Positions 27,867 to 35,901 of a stretch of DNA of 64,000 nt are shown here, in pieces. Source of the DNA: Amaricoccus macauensis_A. GTDB taxonomy: Bacteria; Pseudomonadota; Alphaproteobacteria; Rhodobacterales; Rhodobacteraceae. Both the position numbers and the translations under genes were made by a program. The stretch covers positions 867,991 to 931,990 of the forward strand of contig NZ_JBNAFY010000001.1 in the NCBI RefSeq assembly GCF_049800915.1, given 5' to 3'. Position 1 is the stretch's first letter. Each line of letters starts with the position of its first letter. The notes under the pieces were generated by a model that was given only the letters and a program-made list of their open reading frames with translations, did no database searches and was not told the origin of the DNA.

Positions 27867-29291
27867 TCAATCCGCCAGAACCCAGGTGTCCTTGACCCCG
27901 CCGCCCTGACTTGAATTCACCACAAGCGAGCCTTCGCGCATTGCGACGCGCGTCAGACCACCGGGACAGAGATGAACCTCCTTGCCCACGAGACAATACG
28001 GTCGCAGGTCCACGTGCCGTGGCGCGATCCCCTCGTCCACGAAGGTCGGGCAAGCGGAAAGCGAAAGCGTGGGCTGCGCGATGAACTCCTCGGGCGCCGC
28101 CTTGATGCGCTCGGCATAAGCCGCGATCTCTTCCTTCGTGGATCTCGGTCCGACGAGCATTCCGTAGCCACCGGAGCCATGAACTTCCTTGACGACAAGA
28201 TCCTTGAGGTTCTCGAGGACGTATTTGCAGTCCTTCGGCTCAGAACATTTCCACGTCTGGACGTTCTTCAGGATTGGCTCCTCGCCCAGGTAGAACCGCA
28301 CCATCTCCGGGACGTATATGTAAACGGCCTTGTCATCGGCGACGCCGGCGCCCGGCGCCGAAGCAATGGCCACGCCTCCTGACCGATAGACGTTCATCAG
28401 GCCGGGCACACCGAGCATCGAATCGGGGCGGAAACACAGGGGATCGAGGAAGCTGTCGTCGATACGCCGGTAGATCACGTCCACTCGCTTGGGCCCTTCG
28501 GTGGTTCGCATGTAGACGAAATCGCCCTGCACGAAGAGATCCTGCCCCTCGACAAGCTCGATGCCCATCTGGTCCGCAAGGAAGGAATGCTCGTAATACG
28601 CCGAATTGAACGATCCCGGCGAGAGCAGAACGCTGACCGGTGTATCCTGCGCCTTCCGTGGTGCCACGGATGCGAGAGTACGGCGGAGAAGCGTCGGATA
28701 GTCATCCACGGGTAGAATGCGCACGGACCTGAAAAGGTCAGGAAACATGCGCATCATGATCTCGCGGTTCTCCAGCATGTAGCTGACGCCCGATGGGGTT
28801 CGGCAGTTGTCCTCGAGAACGAAGAAATCTCCCGGCCCTGTCCGCACCAGGTCGATGCCGACGATATGGCTGTAGACATTGGCCGGCGGATCGATCCCGA
28901 CGACCGAAGGTTCGTAGGCGTCGTTGCGATAGACCAGATCCGCCGGAATTACGCCGGCCCGGATGATCTCGCCGCGATGGTATACATCGTAGAGGAAGGC
29001 GTTCAGCGCGCGTGCCCGCTGCTTCACCCCGCGCTCCAGTTTCCGCCACTCCGCCTCGGTAAAGACCCGTGGCATGATGTCGAACGGTATCAGGCGCTCG
29101 ACATCGCCACCCTCTCCGTAGACTGCAAATGTGATACCGATACGCCGGAACAGCGCCTCGGCTTCATATTTCTTCTGCGTCAGAACGTCAGGCGGTGTGC
29201 TGTCTACCCAGCGCTTGAGCTGCTCGTATGCCGGGCGCACATCGTCGCCGTCAAACATTTCGTTGAAGGTCTTAATCGGACCGCTCCCCAA
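27867..29291 (-). CDS. Circularly permuted type 2 ATP-grasp protein (Anbu operon)
   Basis: Predicted ATP-dependent carboxylate-amine ligase of 474 residues. Features are the LERGVKQRARALNAFLYDVYH segment, FFVLEDNCRTPSGVSYMLENR (Asn-containing metal-binding region), the glycine loop VHGSGGYGMLVGP and the C-terminal TRVAMREGSLVVNSSQGGG. The order of these blocks is permuted relative to classical ATP-grasp enzymes. It probably builds peptide or amide bonds that the transglutaminase and Anbu process. The start at 29291 is TTG; an ATG at 29258 (residue 12) is a credible alternative. Confidence 0.92.
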   Translation of the reverse strand: MGSGPIKTFNEMFDGDDVRPAYEQLKRWVDSTPPDVLTQKKYEAEALFRRIGITFAVYGEGGDVERLIPFDIMPRVFTEAEWRKLERGVKQRARALNAFLYDVYHRGEIIRAGVIPADLVYRNDAYEPSVVGIDPPANVYSHIVGIDLVRTGPGDFFVLEDNCRTPSGVSYMLENREIMMRMFPDLFRSVRILPVDDYPTLLRRTLASVAPRKAQDTPVSVLLSPGSFNSAYYEHSFLADQMGIELVEGQDLFVQGDFVYMRTTEGPKRVDVIYRRIDDSFLDPLCFRPDSMLGVPGLMNVYRSGGVAIASAPGAGVADDKAVYIYVPEMVRFYLGEEPILKNVQTWKCSEPKDCKYVLENLKDLVVKEVHGSGGYGMLVGPRSTKEEIAAYAERIKAAPEEFIAQPTLSLSACPTFVDEGIAPRHVDLRPYCLVGKEVHLCPGGLTRVAMREGSLVVNSSQGGGVKDTWVLAD

Positions 29292-29574
29292 TTTGTCCCG
29301 GCGCCTACTAAATTGATTTCATACCGAGAACGCAAGCCGTGCCACGCGCGTTTTTGCGGCACATGCGAAAATTGCACGCGTCATGACCATTCGCGGTCGC
29401 AATATACAGAACATCGCCATCCGAGTGTCGGAAATCGTGTGTGAATGGTCGCTTGCAATGCGAAGTTAACTAAGATCCACAGAGCTGAAAGATGGCATTT
29501 GCAACATATGCAGCCTTGTGCTTAGCATTCGGGCAACTTTCTGGTTGGTGAGCAACAGCTCAGGTGAGGACTAC

Positions 29575-30669
29575 ATGGCGGCCGAAAGCGGCGACACGGC
29601 ATTCGTTTCTTTTGAACAGGTGCAGAAGAGCTACGATGGCGAGACGCTCGTCGTGAAGGATCTCAATCTCTCGATTGGAAAGGGCGAGTTTCTGACGATG
29701 CTCGGCCCGTCGGGCTCCGGCAAGACCACCTGCCTGATGATGCTGGCTGGGTTTGAAACGGCAACTCACGGAGAGATCCGGCTCGCTGGAAAGCCGATAA
29801 ACAACATTCCGCCCCACAAGCGCGGAATCGGTATGGTGTTCCAGAACTACGCCCTCTTTCCCCACATGACGGTGGCCGAAAACCTCGCATTTCCGCTGGA
29901 GGTGCGCGGCATGGGCAGGAGCACCCGGGACGAAAAGGTCAAGAAAGCGCTCGACATGGTTCAGATGGGCGCATTCGGCGGACGTCGACCGGCCCAGCTG
30001 TCCGGCGGGCAGCAACAGCGCATCGCGCTGGCGCGTGCGCTGGTATTCGAACCCGACCTCGTTCTCATGGACGAACCGCTTGGGGCGCTCGACAAGCAGC
30101 TCCGTGAACACATGCAGTATGAGATCAAGCATCTGCACGAAAGTCTCGGAATCACCGTGGTCTACGTCACCCACGATCAGTCCGAAGCACTCACGATGTC
30201 GGACCGGGTTGCGGTGTTCAATGACGGCGTGATCCAGCAGCTCGCCGCCCCTCCCACACTCTACGAACGCCCTGACAACGCCTTCGTCGCCCAGTTCATC
30301 GGCGAGAACAACAAGCTTGTCGGAAAGGTTACGTCTATCGACGGCGATCAGGCCCGCGTGGCGATCGAGGGCGCGGGGGAAGTTTCCGCAGTTGCGGTTT
30401 GCTGTGGCAAGGTTGGCGAGGAAACAATGCTCTCGATCCGGCCCGAGCGCGTCATCATCGGGGCCGAACCCTCGCAGAATGCGCTGCACGGCGAGGTCAA
30501 GGAACTGATCTATCTCGGCGATCACATTCGCTGCCGCATGAGCGTTGCAGGACATGACGATTTCATCGTCAAGGTCCCCAACAGCAGCGCCCATGCAACC
30601 CTGCATGTCGGGGAAACCACGAATGTTGGTTGGAACACGGATGATTGCCGGGCCCTCAACGCGGCCTGA
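29575..30669 (+). CDS. Polyamine/spermidine-type ABC importer, ATPase (PotA-like)
   Basis: ATP-binding subunit of a PotABCD/PotFGHI-type importer. Numbered from the ATG at 29575 (CAGGTGAGG upstream), it has Walker A GPSGSGKTT, Q-loop FQNYALF, signature LSGGQQQR, Walker B LVLMDEPLGALD and H-loop VTHDQ. A C-terminal TOBE domain follows (about 270-360). Length is 364 residues. It leads a four-gene plus-strand operon with binding protein and two permeases, divergent from the Anbu operon over a 283-bp gap. The exact substrate cannot be decided from the ATPase. Confidence 0.92.
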   Translation: MAAESGDTAFVSFEQVQKSYDGETLVVKDLNLSIGKGEFLTMLGPSGSGKTTCLMMLAGFETATHGEIRLAGKPINNIPPHKRGIGMVFQNYALFPHMTVAENLAFPLEVRGMGRSTRDEKVKKALDMVQMGAFGGRRPAQLSGGQQQRIALARALVFEPDLVLMDEPLGALDKQLREHMQYEIKHLHESLGITVVYVTHDQSEALTMSDRVAVFNDGVIQQLAAPPTLYERPDNAFVAQFIGENNKLVGKVTSIDGDQARVAIEGAGEVSAVAVCCGKVGEETMLSIRPERVIIGAEPSQNALHGEVKELIYLGDHIRCRMSVAGHDDFIVKVPNSSAHATLHVGETTNVGWNTDDCRALNAA

Positions 30670-30732
30670 ACCCCAGGCCAAGGCAAAAGGGACGAAGGGG
30701 CACACCATAATGACGACACTGAGGAGTATGAA

Positions 30733-31869
30733 ATGAAATTGAAGCATTGGTTGGGTGCTACGGCAATCGCCCTTGCCCCCGCGGTCTCCGGAACCGCTCT
30801 ACTCGCGCAGGATCTGCCCGAATGCGAGGACTGCGCAGACAGCCTGACCGTCGTATCATGGGGCGGTGCCTACCAGAATTCCCAGCAGAATGCCTACTCC
30901 GAGCCCTATTCGGAGATGACCGGCACCAGCTTCACCTGGGACGAAAGCTCGAACGAAGCGGTCGCAAAGCTTCGCGCAATGTTCGAGGCCGGGAATGTCA
31001 CCTGGGATCTGGTCGACGTGGAAGGCCCGGATAGCCAGCGCCTTTGCGACGAAGGCCTGGCCATGGAGATCGACGTCGAAGAGATGCTCGCAGCCGGCGC
31101 CGATGGCTCCGAAGCCGAGGATGATTTTGGTGACAGCCTGATCAACGACTGCTTCATTCCGCAGATCGTCTTTTCCACCACGTTCGGTTATCGGACGGAT
31201 GTTGCCGATTGGAACGGCGCCGTGCCTGAAGATCTGTGCGCGGTTTTCGATCTCGAGACCTTCCCGGGCAAGCGCAGCCTCGAGAAACGCCCGAAGAAGA
31301 ACCTCGAATGGGCACTGCTCTGCGACGGCGTCGCCAAGGAAGATCTCTACGACGTGCTTTCGACACCAGAAGGCGTTGATCAGGCACTCGCCAAGCTTGG
31401 AACGATCAAGGATCAGGTTGTCTGGTGGTCGGCCGGCGCCGAAACGCCGCAGCTCCTGGCAGATGGCGAAGTTGTCATGGGCTCGACCTACAATGGCCGC
31501 CTCTTCTCGGTGATCGAGGAACAGGACCAGCCCGTCGCGATGCTTTGGGACTGGCAGGTCTTCGACTTCGACGGATGGATCATTCCGGCTGATCTGCCTG
31601 AAGAGCGCCTGAACCGCGTCCTCCACTTCGTGAAGTTCGCGACCGACACTCAGCGCCTCGCTGATCAGGCCAAATACATCTCATACGGTCCGGCACGCGC
31701 CTCGTCGCAGCCGCTCGTGTCTACCCATGCAGACCTTGGCATCGAGATGGGGCCGCACATGCCGACCAATCCCGATAACCAGAAGAACTATCTGGTGAAC
31801 AACATCGAATGGTGGGCGGACAACCAGGATGATGTCGAAGCCAAATTTCAGGTTTGGCTGACCCAGTAA
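30733..31869 (+). CDS. Polyamine-type periplasmic substrate-binding protein (PotD-like)
   Basis: Periplasmic binding protein of 378 residues for the adjacent importer. The signal peptide covers about residues 1-25 (ATAIALAPAVSGTALLAQ). The mature protein starts near DLPECEDCADSLTVVSWGGAYQ, the SWGG motif being typical of the PotD/PotF cluster. An unusual CxxC-like pair (ECEDC) follows the cleavage site. It has no lipobox, so it is soluble. A long hairpin follows its stop codon and probably reduces read-through into the permease genes. Confidence 0.9.
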   Translation: MKLKHWLGATAIALAPAVSGTALLAQDLPECEDCADSLTVVSWGGAYQNSQQNAYSEPYSEMTGTSFTWDESSNEAVAKLRAMFEAGNVTWDLVDVEGPDSQRLCDEGLAMEIDVEEMLAAGADGSEAEDDFGDSLINDCFIPQIVFSTTFGYRTDVADWNGAVPEDLCAVFDLETFPGKRSLEKRPKKNLEWALLCDGVAKEDLYDVLSTPEGVDQALAKLGTIKDQVVWWSAGAETPQLLADGEVVMGSTYNGRLFSVIEEQDQPVAMLWDWQVFDFDGWIIPADLPEERLNRVLHFVKFATDTQRLADQAKYISYGPARASSQPLVSTHADLGIEMGPHMPTNPDNQKNYLVNNIEWWADNQDDVEAKFQVWLTQ

Positions 31870-31881
31870 TCCCACACGACG

Positions 31882-31909
31882 CACCGGGGTCCAGGCCTGG
31901 ATCCCGGTG
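31882..31909 (+). terminator. Attenuator-type hairpin between binding-protein and permease genes
   Basis: A near-perfect dyad (14-base arms CACCGGGGTCCAGG and CCTGGATCCCGGTG, one G-U pair) begins 12 bp after the binding-protein stop and is followed by TTCTTCCTT. Strong stem with an imperfect U-run suggests partial termination. Such an element typically keeps binding-protein mRNA in excess over permease mRNA. It also covers a potential GTG at 31907, arguing against that as the permease start. Confidence 0.75.
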
Positions 31910-31945
31910 TTCTTCCTTCCGAAGACGAGAGTGAGACGCGTTCCC

Positions 31946-33640
31946 GTGACCGACGCCCCAGGATCCGCAAGCACACCCCCCGCAGGCCCCGTTCTTGCGG
32001 CAGACGGAACGCCACTCAAGAAAAGCCTTCAACGTGCGCTCCGGGCGCAGAAACTGCGCGCCCTGGCGCTGGTCGCCCCACTTCTCATCTTCGTTCTGAT
32101 GAGCTTTCTGTTTCCGATTGGCGACATGCTGTTCCGCTCGGTCGAAAACCAGATCGTCCCGAACACGATGCCCCAGACGGTGCGTGAATTGCGCGGCTGG
32201 GAAGGCGCCGGAGACGAACTCCCACCTGAAAGCACCTTCGACGCCCTATACTACGATCTCTTTCTTGCGGCCGAAGCCAAGCAACACACCCGCCTGGGCA
32301 CCCGTCTCAACTACGAAAAGCCCGGCCTTTCCTCACTCTTCCGCTCTACGGGGCGCAGCCTCGATGATGTGGGCGAGCAGTATCAGGATGTCTTCGAGGA
32401 GCTCGATCCCCGCTGGGAGGAAGCTGGGTTCTGGTTCGAACTCATGACCGGCGGATCTGATGCCGAACCGGATAACACCGAATTGCTCGCTGCCAGGGAA
32501 CGGCTCGAAAAGCTCACTTCCGATGACATGAGCGGGGAGGTCGGCTTCGTTCCGGGAGCGGCGATCAGTCAGGTTCTACCTCGGACAGTTCGTGAGTATG
32601 CGGCTTTTGCGTTATTCACGGCCATCGAGGACGAGGATGTCGTCGCGGAAGAAGAGCCCTGGGAAGCGGTCTATCTCGCGCTCGGGCAGGATATGCAGGA
32701 CCCGACACTTGCCCCCGGCATCTCCGCCTATGCGGGGCCAGGCTCAGACGCACTTGCGGCAGCACTCGAGAATGTTGACTCCCTGCCCCGCGTCGAGATG
32801 TCAGCCACTTTCGCGGAGATCGACAGCGATTGGTCGAGCGCGGCCAACTGGGAAACCATCAACCTCTATTCCGGCAACTATACCAACGGCTACCTGCTGA
32901 ACGCAGTCGATATGAAGAAGACCGTCGACGGGCCGGAACTCAAACCGGAATCCCAGCGCATCTATCTCAAGCTTTTCTGGCGCACGATGCTGATGAGCCT
33001 CGCGATCACCTTTCTGTGCTTCCTGCTGGGCTACCCGATTGCCTATCTGCTCGCCATTCTGCCGCTGCGCTCGTCGAATCTGATCATGATTCTTGTGCTG
33101 CTACCGTTCTGGACCTCGCTGCTCGTGCGAACGGCCTCGTGGAAGATTCTCTTGCAACAGCAGGGTGTCATCAATGATCTCCTCGTCTGGATCGGGGTAA
33201 TATCGGATGCCGGCCGCCTCGTGATGATCAACAACGCCACCGGCACCATCATCGCCATGACGCATATCCTGCTGCCCTTCATGATCCTGCCGCTCTACTC
33301 GGTGATGAAGACCATCCCGCCCTCCTACATGCGCGCCGCAAAGTCGCTGGGGGCCACGGACTGGACGGCCTTCTGGCGGGTCTACTTCCCGCAGACGATT
33401 CCCGGCGTCGGCGCGGGCGCGATCTTGGTCTTTATCCTCGCGATCGGCTATTACATCACCCCGGAACTCGTCGGTGGTACGAGCGGCATCTTCATTTCGA
33501 ACCGCATCGCCTATCACATCTCTTCGTCACTGAACTGGGGCCTCGCTGCCGCACTCGCAACCATGCTGCTCATCGTCGTGCTGGCCCTCTATTGGACCTA
33601 CGACAAGATCGTCGGCATCGATAACGTGAAGCTCGGATAA
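31946..33640 (+). CDS. Polyamine-type ABC permease 1 (PotB-like) with large periplasmic insertion
   Basis: Inner-membrane permease. TM1 is the LALVAPLLIFVLMSFLFPIG segment. About 280 residues of soluble, acidic sequence separate it from TM2 (MLMSLAITFLCFLLGYPIAYLLA). This is far longer than the short loop usual in PotB and makes the protein about 564 residues instead of about 280-300. The EAA loop is in the MRAAKSLGATDWTAFWRVYFPQ region. The start is set at GTG 31946 because the GTG at 31907 lies inside the upstream hairpin. It is followed by the second permease after 11 bp. Confidence 0.9.
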   Translation: MTDAPGSASTPPAGPVLAADGTPLKKSLQRALRAQKLRALALVAPLLIFVLMSFLFPIGDMLFRSVENQIVPNTMPQTVRELRGWEGAGDELPPESTFDALYYDLFLAAEAKQHTRLGTRLNYEKPGLSSLFRSTGRSLDDVGEQYQDVFEELDPRWEEAGFWFELMTGGSDAEPDNTELLAARERLEKLTSDDMSGEVGFVPGAAISQVLPRTVREYAAFALFTAIEDEDVVAEEEPWEAVYLALGQDMQDPTLAPGISAYAGPGSDALAAALENVDSLPRVEMSATFAEIDSDWSSAANWETINLYSGNYTNGYLLNAVDMKKTVDGPELKPESQRIYLKLFWRTMLMSLAITFLCFLLGYPIAYLLAILPLRSSNLIMILVLLPFWTSLLVRTASWKILLQQQGVINDLLVWIGVISDAGRLVMINNATGTIIAMTHILLPFMILPLYSVMKTIPPSYMRAAKSLGATDWTAFWRVYFPQTIPGVGAGAILVFILAIGYYITPELVGGTSGIFISNRIAYHISSSLNWGLAAALATMLLIVVLALYWTYDKIVGIDNVKLG

Positions 33641-33651
33641 GGACCTCCAAC

Positions 33652-34506
33652 ATGGCCGCTCTCCCGCCGTATGCTTCCACCGGTCAGCGCCTCTGGTATT
33701 GGGCATTCCGCGCAATCTGCGTGGCAATCCTGCTGTTCCTGATCCTGCCGATCCTTGTCATCGTTCCTCTCAGCTTCAACGCCGAGGATTTCTTTACCTT
33801 CACCAAGGGCATGCTGGCGCTCGATCCGGATGCCTACTCGCTGAAGCACTACCGAGATTTCTTCACCAACTCGGACTGGCAGCAGGCGCTTTGGAACTCG
33901 GTTCGAATTGCCCCGGTGGCTACTCTGCTTGCCGTCGCACTCGGCACACTCGCGGCCATCGGACTGAGCCAGCCACACGTCCCGTTCAGGGGCGCCATCA
34001 TGGCAATCCTGATCTCGCCAATGATCGTGCCGCTCATCATATCGGCTGCGGGCATGTATTTCTTCTATTCGCGCCTTGGCATTCAAGGGACCTACTGGGG
34101 CGTGGTACTGGCCCATGCTGCGCTTGGCATTCCCTTCGTGATCATAACGGTGACCGCAACATTGGTGGGGTTCGACCGAAGCTTGATCCGAGCGGCCGCA
34201 AATCTCGGAGCGAGCCCGGTCAGAACGTTCTTCAAGGTCCAGATGCCCCTGATTCTGCCGGGCGTGATTTCAGGAGCACTATTCGCCTTCATCACTTCCT
34301 TCGACGAAGTCGTGGTAGTCCTTTTCGTCGGCTCTGCCGGTCAGAAGACGCTACCGTGGCAGATGTTTATCGGTTTGCGCGAACAGATCTCCCCGACGAT
34401 CCTGGCAGTCGCTACGCTTCTGGTCACGATCTCCATCCTCCTTTTGACCACACTTGAACTTCTTCGCCGTCGTTCGGAGAAAATTCGCGGTATGAGCCCC
34501 GGTTGA
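33652..34506 (+). CDS. Polyamine-type ABC permease 2 (PotC-like)
   Basis: Second permease subunit, 284 residues with about six membrane segments. The first is RAICVAILLFLILPILVIVPLSF. The EAA motif that contacts the ATPase is in RAAANLGASPVRTFFKVQMPLILPG. It has normal length with no insertion, unlike its partner. It ends the operon; the next gene (pqiA-like) starts 124 bp later and is functionally unrelated. Confidence 0.92.
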   Translation: MAALPPYASTGQRLWYWAFRAICVAILLFLILPILVIVPLSFNAEDFFTFTKGMLALDPDAYSLKHYRDFFTNSDWQQALWNSVRIAPVATLLAVALGTLAAIGLSQPHVPFRGAIMAILISPMIVPLIISAAGMYFFYSRLGIQGTYWGVVLAHAALGIPFVIITVTATLVGFDRSLIRAAANLGASPVRTFFKVQMPLILPGVISGALFAFITSFDEVVVVLFVGSAGQKTLPWQMFIGLREQISPTILAVATLLVTISILLLTTLELLRRRSEKIRGMSPG

Positions 34507-34630
34507 GCGACACCTGGGCCTATCCGCGAGAAACACCTTTCGCGCCAGCTACCGTCAATTCCAATCCGCTGACGAATGGCTATATCATGTTATGGTGCGT
34601 CAAGACGGCGTTCCGTACGCCGGAGGTGGC

Positions 34631-35290
34631 ATGAAGACGGAAACACACGCGGCTTCAGGGTTGCTAGAGGATGAGTCGCAGGAAATCATAGCCTGCACCA
34701 TCTGCGATGCGATTCATGCCGTTCCCCCCGAGATACCGGAAGGCGGTCGCATTCGCTGCATACGGTGTGGCGCAACGCTACTCCGCGGCCCGGGCAAATC
34801 CCTCGATCGCGTCCTTGCCGGCGCACTCGGAACAGTTGTCCTCGTGTTGTCTGCCCTCTTCTTCCCATTCCTGGAGATGCATGCATCGGGCCTTTCATCC
34901 GCCACGACGCTGATCCAGACCGCGTTCGCCTTCGACAAGGGCTTCACGGCTCCCCTTGCCCTGGTCCTCATGCTCCTGATCATTGTTCTTCCTGTGGTAC
35001 GCGCGAGTGCACTTGCCTACGCGCTCATGCCGATCCGTCTCGGATATGCCCCGTTTCAGGGAACAAAGAAGGCTTTCCGCATCGCAAGCCATCTCAAGCC
35101 CTGGTCCATGGCTGAGGTTTTCACCGTCGGTGTTGTTGTGGCATTGGTGAAAATTGGCGGAATGGCAAAGGTCGGCCTGGGACCGGCGTTCTGGGAACTC
35201 ATATTCATCGTGCTAATTGTGGCACTAGAAATGTCCAGCCTGAGCGAGAAAACGATTTGGCGCATCATCGACCAGAAGAGCCGGTCCTGA
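34631..35290 (+). CDS. PqiA-domain membrane protein 1
   Basis: One of two half-size PqiA proteins. It has an N-terminal zinc-ribbon-like pattern (CTICD and CIRCG) followed by about four membrane segments (LGTVVLVLSALFFPF, LALVLMLLIIVLPVV and others) and the PWSMAEVF motif of the family. It is an inner-membrane partner of the MCE protein PqiB in lipid transport between membranes. The ATG at 34631 is preceded by GGAGGTGG, giving 219 residues; an in-frame extension upstream to 34592 is less likely. The 3' end overlaps the next gene. Confidence 0.9.
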   Translation: MKTETHAASGLLEDESQEIIACTICDAIHAVPPEIPEGGRIRCIRCGATLLRGPGKSLDRVLAGALGTVVLVLSALFFPFLEMHASGLSSATTLIQTAFAFDKGFTAPLALVLMLLIIVLPVVRASALAYALMPIRLGYAPFQGTKKAFRIASHLKPWSMAEVFTVGVVVALVKIGGMAKVGLGPAFWELIFIVLIVALEMSSLSEKTIWRIIDQKSRS

Positions 35291-35901
35291 CCGCGCGCGC
35301 CGCGGGCCTTGTGGGCTGCGGTGTCTGCGGCAATGTCAGCCCACCGGGTCCGCAGAAGTGCCCGCGTTGCGGCGAAGACCTCCACTCCCGGGCGCCAAGG
35401 AGCCTCGAGCGTGTTTGGGCTTGGTGGATTGCCGGCTTGATCGCCTACATTCCAGCAAATCTCTATCCGATGCTGCGAACGCAGTTTCTCGGGAGCAAAA
35501 CGGATTCGACCATTGTTGGCGGTGTCGTCGACTTGCTTCACCACGGCTCCTATGCTGTGGGTGGTATCGTGTTCTTCGCCTCCGTCGTGATTCCGGTCTC
35601 GAAGTTTCTCGCGATTGGCTATCTCGCAATTTCCATCGGCCGGCACAGCCATCTCTCCTACCACCAGCGCACAATACTCTACGAAGTGGTTGAGTTCGTC
35701 GGCCGGTGGTCGATGGTCGATGTCTTCGTCGTGGCCATCCTCACGGCACTGGTGAACCTTGGGTTCATCATGGCCTTTCAGCCTGGCATCGCCTCGGTAT
35801 TCTTCGCGCTTTCAGTTGCTTTTACCATGGTTTCCGCGCTATCGCTCGATCCGCGACTGATTTGGGACGATGCGGAAGAAAGCGGGGAAATTAGTGACTG
35901 A
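35257..35901 (+). CDS. PqiA-domain membrane protein 2
   Basis: Second PqiA unit. In E. coli the two units are one fused protein; here they are separate genes. It has the zinc-ribbon pattern CGVCG...CPRCG near the N-terminus, membrane segments (WIAGLIAYIPANLYPML, GIVFFASVVIPVSKFLAIGYL and two more) and the GRWSMVDVFVVAILTALV signature. The start is uncertain. TTG at 35257 gives 214 residues, while CTG at 35287, overlapping the upstream stop as CTGA, would start at LTARAAGLVGC, a more typical N-terminus. GTG at 35311 is also possible. Confidence 0.88.
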   Translation: MAHHRPEEPVLTARAAGLVGCGVCGNVSPPGPQKCPRCGEDLHSRAPRSLERVWAWWIAGLIAYIPANLYPMLRTQFLGSKTDSTIVGGVVDLLHHGSYAVGGIVFFASVVIPVSKFLAIGYLAISIGRHSHLSYHQRTILYEVVEFVGRWSMVDVFVVAILTALVNLGFIMAFQPGIASVFFALSVAFTMVSALSLDPRLIWDDAEESGEISD

